Below are positions 6,303-11,712 of a stretch of DNA of 11,712 bases, in pieces; positions within the stretch are counted from its first letter, which is position 1; every line of letters starts with the position of its first letter. The DNA comes from Sulfurimonas sp. (GTDB taxonomy: Bacteria > Campylobacterota > Campylobacteria > Campylobacterales > Sulfurimonadaceae). The stretch is taken from assembly GCA_021157485.1 (NCBI GenBank), contig JAGGWO010000118.1:1-11712 (forward strand), written 5' to 3'. A program made the translations under genes and the position numbers. Below the pieces are notes generated by a model. It was not told the DNA's origin and did not search any database. It saw nothing but the letters and a program-made list of their open reading frames with translations.

Positions 6303-6379
6303 TGGTGCGCCCGACACGATTCGAACGTGTGACCGCTGGTACCGCAAACCAGTGCTCTATCCAGCTGAGCTACGAGCGC
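6303..6379 (-). tRNA. tRNA-Arg (anticodon GCG)
   Basis: The minus strand folds as a 77-base tRNA: acceptor GCGCTCG with CGGGCGC, D stem GCTC with GAGC, anticodon stem CTGGT with ACCAG around loop TTGCGGT, five-base variable loop CGGTC, T arm ACACG TTCGAAT CGTGT, discriminator A and encoded CCA. The anticodon is therefore GCG, reading CGC and, by G-U wobble, CGU. Most bacteria read this box with ACG, modified to inosine by TadA, so G34 is notable. Identity as arginine follows from the anticodon, including C35, and from A20 in the D loop. Confidence 0.93.
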
Positions 6380-6407
6380 ACACCATCTCTGTATTTGAGA
6401 GACCGAA

Positions 6408-6416
6408 ATTATAGCA
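6408..6416 (-). promoter_or_regulatory. Extended -10 promoter for the tRNA-Arg(GCG) gene
   Basis: On the minus strand the sequence reads TGCTATAAT, identical to the element before the Hpt gene. The -10 hexamer is at 6408-6413, placing the transcript start near 6400, about 20 bases before the mature tRNA 5' end. No strong -35 is seen. Confidence 0.6.
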
Positions 6417-6446
6417 CTTTTAACTTATAATATTATAAATTTATGC

Positions 6447-6665
6447 TTATTTATCTATCTTCTTGAGAATTTTATCTATTTCTTGCTCTTGAGCATATAA
6501 TTCATGAGTTTTTCTCACATAAGCTTGGAGTAAAATTTTTAAGTCATTATTCCCATCTACATTGAAATCTTTAGCCATTTTCTGTTCTAAAAATGGTGCA
6601 AAATTTTCATCTACATCAACATCAAACTTCCGACCTCCTATATGAAGACTTATTTTTTTACTCAT
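6447..6665 (-). CDS. ZapA-like small cell-division protein (tentative)
   Basis: This 72-residue protein starts with a beta-hairpin (KISLHIGGRKFDVDVDENF), followed by helices: APFLEQKMAKDF, LKILLQAYVRKTHELYAQEQ and a final EIDKILKKI. The hairpin-then-long-helix plan and the opening residues resemble ZapA, the FtsZ-ring stabiliser whose coiled-coil tail tetramerises. The resemblance is structural rather than a strong sequence match, and the protein is shorter than the usual roughly 100 residues, with a short C-terminal coil. It starts three bases after the stop of a ZapB-like gene, with GGCGAG as a ribosome site in the end of that gene, so the two are co-translated. It ends 67 bases before the tRNA-Arg(GCG) gene. 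Confidence 0.5.
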   Translation of the reverse strand: MSKKISLHIGGRKFDVDVDENFAPFLEQKMAKDFNVDGNNDLKILLQAYVRKTHELYAQEQEIDKILKKIDK

Positions 6666-6668
6666 AAA

Positions 6669-6899
6669 TTACTCGCCTAAAATACTTTCTATTTTATTTA
6701 CAATCTCTTCTATTTCAAGATCTTTCATTCTGTTTTCTTCTCTAAGTTTTTCTATCTCTGTATATTGTAGTTCACTTTGGGCTTTTAAAGTTATTTGTTC
6801 ATTTCTAAGAGTCTCATTTTCACTTTTAAGTGAATTATATTCTTGCAGGATTTGAGATACTCTCTCACTTAACTTGTCTAAATTTGTTTTATCTTGCAT
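6669..6899 (-). CDS. Short coiled-coil protein, ZapB-like (tentative)
   Basis: The 76-residue protein is almost entirely one amphipathic heptad coil, rich in Glu, Leu, Asn and Lys: LSERVSQILQEYNSLKSE, then NETLRNEQITLKAQ and IEKLREENRMKDLEIEEIV, closing with IESILGE. Length and composition match E. coli ZapB (81 residues, also a single coiled coil ending near an LLG motif), which links the FtsZ ring to MatP through ZapA. Coiled coils converge easily, so the assignment depends on pairing with the ZapA-like neighbour. Start support: GAGGAA ahead of the ATG, and an extended -10 box TGCTAGAAT about 35 bases upstream. Confidence 0.5.
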   Translation of the reverse strand: MQDKTNLDKLSERVSQILQEYNSLKSENETLRNEQITLKAQSELQYTEIEKLREENRMKDLEIEEIVNKIESILGE

Positions 6900-6932
6900 A
6901 AATATTTCCTCATATCTTTTAATATAAACACA

Positions 6933-6941
6933 ATTCTAGCA
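6933..6941 (-). promoter_or_regulatory. Extended -10 promoter for the ZapB/ZapA-like pair
   Basis: The minus strand reads TGCTAGAAT, an extended -10 with one mismatch to TATAAT, about 35 bases before the ATG at 6899. It is divergent from the metY promoter about 40 bases away. Confidence 0.5.
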
Positions 6942-6979
6942 TAAAAAATATACATCAGAAAACATTATCTCTTCTTCGC

Positions 6980-7003
6980 TATAATTGATCATTATAAAAA
7001 GGG
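6980..7003 (+). promoter_or_regulatory. -10 box and RBS for the metY-clpS-clpA-aat operon
   Basis: TATAAT stands at 6980-6985 (context CGCTATAAT), and AAAAAGGG at 6996-7003 is ten bases before the ATG at 7014. The predicted leader is only about 20 bases, leaving no space for a SAM or T-box riboswitch upstream of this methionine-pathway gene. Confidence 0.55.
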
Positions 7004-7013
7004 TATATAGATA

Positions 7014-8249
7014 ATGAATAATTTTGAAGATTTTTGTACTAAATTTGTCCAATCTGTTGGAAATAAAGAGGGGGCAGTAAGCCCCGTACTTGTCACTTCT
7101 GCATCTTTTGCTTATGCTGATGCTCAGACAGGAGAGGGAATATTTGATGGCAGTATCAAAAAGCCACTTTACTCAAGAATGGGTAATCCAACTTCAGCGA
7201 AATTAGAGTCAATTATGGCAGATATGGATGGTGGAATAGGTGCTATTGCTACTAGCTCCGGCATGGCTGCTACCACCCTTGCAACTATGTCACTTCTTTC
7301 AAGCGGTGATGAGATAGTCTCTATTGGTGGACTTTTTGGCGGAACATATGCACTCTTTAGTGAAACACTCTCACGTTTTGGGATTAAGACACATTTTTTT
7401 GATGTAGATGAGTTTGAAAACATTACAAATGCTATAAATGAAAATACAAAAATAATTTTTTTAGAGAGTGTTGGAAATCCAAATATGAGACTTCCCGACA
7501 TTAAAAAAATTGCTGCTATTGCAAACGCAGCAGAAGTTGCGTTTATAGTAGATAATACTATAACCCCAATGAGTATATCACCACTTAAACTCGGTGCTGA
7601 TATTGCAGTTTATTCAACTACTAAAATTATCTCTGGAAACAGTTCTGCTCTTGGTGGATGTGCAGTTTTTCGCGCTATTAATGATGGTGATGATAAGTTT
7701 AAAACGCAGCGATACAACTTTTTAGCTAAATTTATAAAAGGTGCTGGAAAGATGGCACTAATTCCAAATGCTAAAAAAAGAGCAATGAGAGACTTTGGGA
7801 TGAGTGCAAACGCACATTCTAGTTATCAAACAATGCTTGGACTTGAAACACTACCACTCAGAATGCAAAGAATTGTTCAAAGTGTTGAGATTGTAGCTGA
7901 CGAGTTAGATAAAAATGGTTTTAAAGTAAATCATCCATCTCTGAAGTCACATCCACAAAATGAAAGATATTTAAGTGATTTCTCAAATGGTTGTGGTACA
8001 CTACTTACTATTGACATGGGAACTAAAGAGAGAGCATTTGAGTTTTTAAACAAAACAAAACTTGTAACTCTAACAGCAAATATTGGTGATAGTAGAACTT
8101 TAGCTCTTCATATGGCTTCAACAATTTACAGAGATTTTGATAAAGAGACAAAGAAATTTTTAGGTATTAGCGAAGGACTTATTCGTATATCTATCGGACT
8201 TGAAAATCCACAAGATATTATAAATGATTTTCTAAACGCAGCAAAGTAG
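7014..8249 (+). CDS. metY: O-acetylhomoserine sulfhydrylase-type PLP enzyme (Cys/Met metabolism family)
   Basis: The 411-residue cytoplasmic enzyme belongs to the Cys/Met-metabolism PLP family. Visible hallmarks are YSRMGNPT (residues 53-60; Tyr53 and Arg55 bind the cofactor phosphate across the dimer), SSGMAA (81-86), the cofactor-ring Asp180 in FIVDNT, and the Schiff-base Lys204 in YSTTKIISGN with Ser201 and Thr203. The block RDFGMSANAHSSYQTMLGLETLPLRMQR and the overall length (over 400) favour MetY, which makes homocysteine from O-acetylhomoserine and sulfide, over cystathionine gamma-synthase (about 380). The end LIRISIGLENPQDIINDF is standard. 'STTKIISGNSS' departs from the common S-x-T-K-Y-x-x-G-H, so methionine gamma-lyase or a relative remains possible. 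It begins the operon, six bases before clpS. Confidence 0.82.
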   Translation: MNNFEDFCTKFVQSVGNKEGAVSPVLVTSASFAYADAQTGEGIFDGSIKKPLYSRMGNPTSAKLESIMADMDGGIGAIATSSGMAATTLATMSLLSSGDEIVSIGGLFGGTYALFSETLSRFGIKTHFFDVDEFENITNAINENTKIIFLESVGNPNMRLPDIKKIAAIANAAEVAFIVDNTITPMSISPLKLGADIAVYSTTKIISGNSSALGGCAVFRAINDGDDKFKTQRYNFLAKFIKGAGKMALIPNAKKRAMRDFGMSANAHSSYQTMLGLETLPLRMQRIVQSVEIVADELDKNGFKVNHPSLKSHPQNERYLSDFSNGCGTLLTIDMGTKERAFEFLNKTKLVTLTANIGDSRTLALHMASTIYRDFDKETKKFLGISEGLIRISIGLENPQDIINDFLNAAK

Positions 8250-8255
8250 GACGAT

Positions 8256-8555
8256 ATGGCAACAGGTATAGAATTTGAATTAGCAGACGAGGTAAAGGTT
8301 AAATATCCTAAAAAGTATAAAGTTTATATACTTAATGATGATTACACATCTATGGATTTTGTGGTAGATATTTTAATAAGTGTTTTTCATAAAAGCTATG
8401 AGCAAGCAGAAAATATTATGCTAGAAGTTCATAAAAAAGATAGAGGATTATGTGGCGTTTATACTCATGAAATAGCCGAAACAAAAGTGATGCAAGTGAT
8501 TAAAAAAGCAAAAGATAGTGGCTTTCCTCTAAAAGCTACGATGGAAGAAGAATGA
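8256..8555 (+). CDS. clpS: ClpS adaptor for ClpA (N-degron recognin)
   Basis: This is a 99-residue adaptor, close to E. coli ClpS (106). The binding-pocket residues are in place: Asn27-Asp28-Asp29 with YTSM (Met33, the gatekeeper equivalent of E. coli Met40) and His59 in LEVHKKDRG, which together hold the amino group and side chain of N-terminal Leu, Phe, Tyr or Trp. GVYTHEIAETK follows, as in the family. A flexible N-terminal tail of about 18 residues precedes the core and is the part that enters ClpA in other species. A ribosome site AGGA overlaps the metY stop. The stop overlaps the clpA start by four bases (ATGA), so the adaptor and its unfoldase are translationally coupled. Confidence 0.95.
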   Translation: MATGIEFELADEVKVKYPKKYKVYILNDDYTSMDFVVDILISVFHKSYEQAENIMLEVHKKDRGLCGVYTHEIAETKVMQVIKKAKDSGFPLKATMEEE

Positions 8556-10747
8556 TAAGTAATAGCCTAAATGATATTTTTCAAAAATCAATCCTTTTTG
8601 CAAAAAAGTTAAGACATGAATACTTAACAATAGAACATGTTTTTTATCTACTCCTCTCTTCTGAGGAAGGTGCTAGAATCATTCGCGAGTGCGGTGGTGA
8701 TGTCCAGATGATGAAAGATGCTCTTGGAGAGTATATCAAAACTAATATAGATACACTTCCAGAAAATACAACTCTTGACCCTTATGAAAGTGTGGCTCTC
8801 TCACGTTTGATTGACAATATGATAAAGCATATCCAAAGTGCTCAACAACAGAGTGCTAATGTAGGGGATTTAATAGCAGCTCTATATGATGAACAAAATA
8901 CTTTTAGTTGTATGCTTTTAAATGAGTACCAAATTTCAAGACTTGATATACTCGAACTTATTTCTCATTCAGACAGAGGTGTAAAAACAACTGATGATGA
9001 AAATGAATCTTATTTATCAAAATATTCTATAAATCTTTTAGAAAAAGCAAGAAATGGAAAGATTGATCCAGTTATAGGACGTGAGAGTGAGATAAAAAGA
9101 GTAACTCAAATTTTATGTAGAAGAAAGAAGAATAACCCTATTTTAGTTGGAGAAGCCGGTGTTGGTAAAACAGCAATAGCAGAAGGCTTAGCTCTAAATA
9201 TAGTAGCTGGTGAAGTTCCAGATATAATCAAAAATGCTGAGCTCTATGCACTTGATATGAGTGCTCTTTTAGCTGGAACAAAATACAGAGGTGATTTTGA
9301 AAAACGATTAAAAGGTGTTATGGATGATATAAAAGCAATTCCAGACGCTATATTGTTCATAGATGAGATACACACACTTATCGGTGCCGGAGCTACAAGC
9401 GGGACTATGGATGCAGCTAACCAACTTAAACCTGCCCTGGCTTCCGGTGAGATAAAATGTATGGGTGCCACAACTTTTGCAGAATACAGAAATGGTTTTG
9501 AAAAAGATAAAGCTTTAAGTAGAAGATTCTCGAAAGTTGATATAAATGAACCATCAGTTAAAACTAGTTATTTAATACTAAAAGGCTTAAAAGGTAAGTA
9601 TGAAGAACATCATAATGTTACCTATACGAACAAATCTTTAAAAACTGCAGTTGACCTATCTAAACGTTATATTACAGACAGATTTTTACCTGACAAGGCG
9701 ATAGATATTATTGATGAAACCGCTGCATCTTTTCATCTAAAAAATAAAAAAAGAACTAAAGTGACATCAGTAGATATTGAAAAAACAGTATCTAGTATCA
9801 TTGGTATATCAGGCTCCAAAATCAACGAAGATGAAACTTCATCACTAATGACGTTAGATAGTGACTTACAAGCAAGGGTAATAGGTCAAGAGAGTGCTGT
9901 TGCAGAGGTGAGCAAAGCAATAAAAATATCAAAAGCTGGACTCACACCAAAAGATAAACCAATTGCTTCATTTCTATTTTCAGGTCCAACAGGGGTTGGT
10001 AAAACTGAACTTGCAATTGCTCTTAGTGATACGCTAGGCATCAACTTTGAAAGATTCGATATGAGTGAATATATGGAAAAACATGCTCTTAGCCGTTTAG
10101 TAGGAGCACCTCCTGGCTACGTTGGATATGAACAAGGTGGTCTTCTAACAGAAGCAATAAAAAAACATCCATACACAGTACTACTACTTGATGAAATAGA
10201 AAAAGCACATCCAGATTTAATAAATATATTACTTCAAATTATGGACAGTGCAACTCTTACAGATAATAATGGATATAAAGCAAACTTTCAAAATGTTATC
10301 CTTATCATGACATCAAATATTGGTGCAACTGCAAGAAGTGTTATGGGCTTTAACAAAGATTCATCTATATCTAAAAATGAAGAGTTAAAATCTTTCTTTA
10401 CTCCTGAGTTTAGAAATAGACTAGATGCTATTGTAGAGTTTAAACAACTAAATGAAGATACAGTAAAAAGTATTGTACAAAAATTTATTAAAGAGTTAAA
10501 TATAGACCTTAAAAAGAAAAAAATTAGTATTTCTATTACAGAAAAAGCTGCACAACATATAGTAGATAAAGCCTACTCGATTGAAATGGGTGCTAGACCA
10601 CTAAAGAGATATATTCAAAATAATATTACTAATAAATTAAGTGATGAAATTTTATTTGGCAAACTTAAAAATGGTGGTCAAGTAAAAGTGGATTGTAATG
10701 AAAATTTACTATTAGAGTTTAAAGCACTTGATACCTCAGATAAATAA
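8552..10747 (+). CDS. clpA: ClpA, ATP-dependent unfoldase of the ClpAP protease
   Basis: The 731-residue protein has the full ClpA plan: a Clp N-domain repeat (about 1-140, the ClpS docking site), then two AAA+ modules. NBD1 has Walker A GEAGVGKT (200-207), pore loop KYRG (244-247), Walker B ILFIDE (267-272) and ALSRRF. NBD2 has Walker A GPTGVGKT (478-485), pore loop GYVG (522-525), Walker B LLLDE (544-548), Arg finger region FRNRLD (620-625) and sensor-2 GAR (680-682). No ClpB/ClpC-type middle domain separates the modules, which rules out a disaggregase. The ClpP-docking tripeptide is MGF (598-600), where E. coli ClpA has IGL; it fits the hydrophobic-Gly-Phe/Leu pattern. ClpP itself is not in the window. 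The C-terminal end overlaps the aat start by 20 bases. Confidence 0.96.
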   Translation: MISNSLNDIFQKSILFAKKLRHEYLTIEHVFYLLLSSEEGARIIRECGGDVQMMKDALGEYIKTNIDTLPENTTLDPYESVALSRLIDNMIKHIQSAQQQSANVGDLIAALYDEQNTFSCMLLNEYQISRLDILELISHSDRGVKTTDDENESYLSKYSINLLEKARNGKIDPVIGRESEIKRVTQILCRRKKNNPILVGEAGVGKTAIAEGLALNIVAGEVPDIIKNAELYALDMSALLAGTKYRGDFEKRLKGVMDDIKAIPDAILFIDEIHTLIGAGATSGTMDAANQLKPALASGEIKCMGATTFAEYRNGFEKDKALSRRFSKVDINEPSVKTSYLILKGLKGKYEEHHNVTYTNKSLKTAVDLSKRYITDRFLPDKAIDIIDETAASFHLKNKKRTKVTSVDIEKTVSSIIGISGSKINEDETSSLMTLDSDLQARVIGQESAVAEVSKAIKISKAGLTPKDKPIASFLFSGPTGVGKTELAIALSDTLGINFERFDMSEYMEKHALSRLVGAPPGYVGYEQGGLLTEAIKKHPYTVLLLDEIEKAHPDLINILLQIMDSATLTDNNGYKANFQNVILIMTSNIGATARSVMGFNKDSSISKNEELKSFFTPEFRNRLDAIVEFKQLNEDTVKSIVQKFIKELNIDLKKKKISISITEKAAQHIVDKAYSIEMGARPLKRYIQNNITNKLSDEILFGKLKNGGQVKVDCNENLLLEFKALDTSDK

Positions 10748-11417
10748 ATACTCTCTGGATTTTCCACACCCAAATAGCGCCAATAAAGATGGTATAGTTG
10801 CTTGGGGTGGTAATTTAGTTCCTTCAAGACTAGTAAAAGCATACCAACATGGTATTTTCCCTTGGTATATGGAAGGTGAACCAATACTCTGGTGGTCACC
10901 AGACCCAAGACTCATCATGGAACTAGATGATTTTAAACTTAGTCGTTCTCTTAAAAAAAGTATGAAAAAATTTGAATATCGGTTTGATTATAACTTTTCA
11001 GATGTAATAAGAAAATGTGGATTAGTCCCTAGAGAAAATCAAAATGGCACATGGATTCAAGAAGATATTATAGAAGCCTATGAATCACTCCATGGTATGG
11101 GCATAGCACACTCTATTGAGAGCTATCAAGACGATAAACTAGTTGGTGGCTTATATGGTGTTGTAGTAGGAAAAGTCTTCTGTGGTGAGTCAATGTTTGC
11201 AGATGTAAATGATGCATCAAAATCCGCTTATGCTGTACTCATAAAACATTTAAAAGAATGGGGATATGAGTTTGTAGACTGTCAGGTTCCAACTGATCAT
11301 TTAAAAAGTTTAGGTGCAAAAGAAGTAACGAGAGAATATTTTTTAGAAAAGCTAGAAAAAGTCAACACAGATAGTATAGAACATTATTGGGAAATAAATA
11401 AATCACTATTAATCTAA
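10728..11417 (+). CDS. aat: Leucyl/phenylalanyl-tRNA-protein transferase
   Basis: Aat moves Leu or Phe from its tRNA onto proteins with N-terminal Arg or Lys, creating the destabilising residues that ClpS reads. The 229-residue sequence has every family block: GIFPWY (42-47), WWSPDPR (55-61), GTWI (107-110), HSIE (128-131), GGLYGV (140-145), FCGESMF (151-157) with ASK (163-165), and DCQV (184-187) with HLKSLGA after it. Glu154 and Asp184 correspond to E. coli Glu156 and Asp186. The start is probably the TTG at 10728, since residues from [12 protein letters not shown] align with the family N-terminus and no ATG lies nearby. A TTAGAG ribosome-like site stands about ten bases upstream. The 20-base overlap with clpA suggests coupling. 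It is the last gene of the operon. Confidence 0.93.
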   Translation: MIPQINKYSLDFPHPNSANKDGIVAWGGNLVPSRLVKAYQHGIFPWYMEGEPILWWSPDPRLIMELDDFKLSRSLKKSMKKFEYRFDYNFSDVIRKCGLVPRENQNGTWIQEDIIEAYESLHGMGIAHSIESYQDDKLVGGLYGVVVGKVFCGESMFADVNDASKSAYAVLIKHLKEWGYEFVDCQVPTDHLKSLGAKEVTREYFLEKLEKVNTDSIEHYWEINKSLLI

Positions 11418-11443
11418 AATAAGTAAGTAACAAGATTGACGAA

Positions 11444-11567
11444 GTCATTAATTTATTACATACAATTTTTTATTTAGATGAGGCACGGATTAACGAAACG
11501 TACTGAGGTACGTGAGTTGATTTGTAACGAAATATAAATGAAAAAGTGTATGTAAGAAATTAATGAC
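11444..11567. repeat. 124-bp nested palindrome between aat and 5S rRNA
   Basis: Outer inverted arms of 33 bases (11444-11476 and 11535-11567) match at 30 of 33 positions. Both begin GTCATTAATTT reading inward. Inside them is a perfect hairpin, ACGTAC / GTACGT with loop TGAG (11498-11513). Both share exactly the same centre, at 11505.5. GAA flanks each outer end (11441-11443 and 11568-11570), and the longer word TGACGAA occurs at 11437-11443 and 11564-11570. It contains no ORF. There is no T run after either arm, so it is not a classical terminator. It could be a miniature transposable or dispersed repeat, or an RNase III processing stem in the 5S trailer. Confidence 0.75.
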
Positions 11568-11570
11568 GAA

Positions 11571-11686
11571 CTAGGCAACGACCTACATTCCCACAAGTGA
11601 AACCTGCAGTATTATCAGCGATGAGGGGCTTAGCTTCTGGGTTCGGAATGGGACCAGGCGTTTCCCCCTCTCTATAGCCACCTAGA
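11571..11686 (-). rRNA. rrf: 5S ribosomal RNA
   Basis: The minus strand has the conserved 5S core: GGTGGCTATAGAGAGGGGGA, ACGCCTGGTCCCATTCCGAA, CCCAGAAGCTAAG, and the 3' block GGGAATGTAGGTCGTTGCC. Helix I closes with CTAGG (11681-11685) against CCTAG (11571-11575), giving a molecule of about 116 bases; the exact ends are uncertain by a base or two. It is convergent with aat. The bases from 11687 to the window edge are the upstream spacer, presumably leading to 23S rRNA outside the window. Confidence 0.93.
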
Positions 11687-11712
11687 CAATCAAAGATAAA
11701 GACACTTGGAGA

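Noticed and set aside
6900..7013. SAM riboswitch or T-box upstream of metY
   Set aside because: The region is 114 bases, holds two divergent promoters, leaves leaders of about 20 bases, and shows no conserved riboswitch core.
9244..9471. Minus-strand open frame inside clpA, and similar antisense frames inside metY, the COG3014 gene and aat
   Set aside because: These are shadows of well-supported genes with full family motifs in the sense frame, and they have no ribosome sites or recognisable products.
8552..10747. clpA as a ClpB or ClpC disaggregase
   Set aside because: There is no middle coiled-coil domain between the AAA+ modules. A ClpP-docking MGF loop is present, and the gene directly follows clpS.
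11418..11570. Intrinsic bidirectional terminator between aat and 5S rRNA
   Set aside because: The hairpin is long and interrupted, and no T run follows the outer or inner stem on either strand, so I list it as a repeat instead.

Overview
The window is AT-rich and gene-dense, and it reads as the chromosome of a Campylobacterota (epsilonproteobacterial) bacterium. A free-living Sulfurimonas/Sulfurovum-like relative is my best guess. The guess rests on the flavour of the PanB, TrpA, ClpS/ClpA and Aat proteins, very short intergenic gaps, extended -10 promoters of the TGCTATAAT type, and a clpS-clpA-aat cluster that I recall from Campylobacter. The genus is inference from memory, not from a search.

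Layout. (1) Positions 1-280: the 5' end of panB on the minus strand, divergent from an Hpt phosphotransfer gene on the plus strand. (2) 281-1429: the Hpt gene followed by trpA, apparently co-transcribed. (3) 1426-5366, minus strand: a lipoprotein operon read right to left as LPP20 family, COG3014 family, YcfL-like and LpoB-like, followed by a secreted phytase-like beta-propeller protein that meets trpA tail to tail in a 4-base stop overlap. Directly upstream of the LPP20 gene is an unlisted relic of a periplasmic solute-binding protein. (4) 5661-6379, minus strand: three tRNA genes, Arg(CCU), initiator Met(CAU) and Arg(GCG), with a 45-codon small ORF between the first two. (5) 6447-6899, minus strand: two tiny genes resembling the ZapB and ZapA cell-division factors. 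(6) 7014-11417, plus strand: metY-like sulfhydrylase, clpS, clpA and aat in a tight operon. (7) 11571-11686, minus strand: 5S rRNA, the tail of an rRNA operon entering from the right edge, separated from aat by a 124-bp nested palindrome.

How the genes work together. clpS, clpA and aat together encode the bacterial N-degron pathway: Aat adds Leu/Phe to protein N-termini, ClpS recognises them, and ClpA unfolds the substrate for ClpP, which is not in the window. The LpoB/YcfL/COG3014/LPP20 lipoproteins form a coherent envelope cluster with an unproven partner. The rest is housekeeping metabolism (pantothenate, tryptophan, sulfur amino acids) and translation RNAs.

No CRISPR array, prophage or complete insertion sequence is visible. 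The least ordinary items are the symmetric palindrome beside 5S, the solute-binding-protein relic with an 8-base homopolymer at its signal peptide, the unlisted small ORF between tRNAs, and the G34 (GCG) arginine tRNA.
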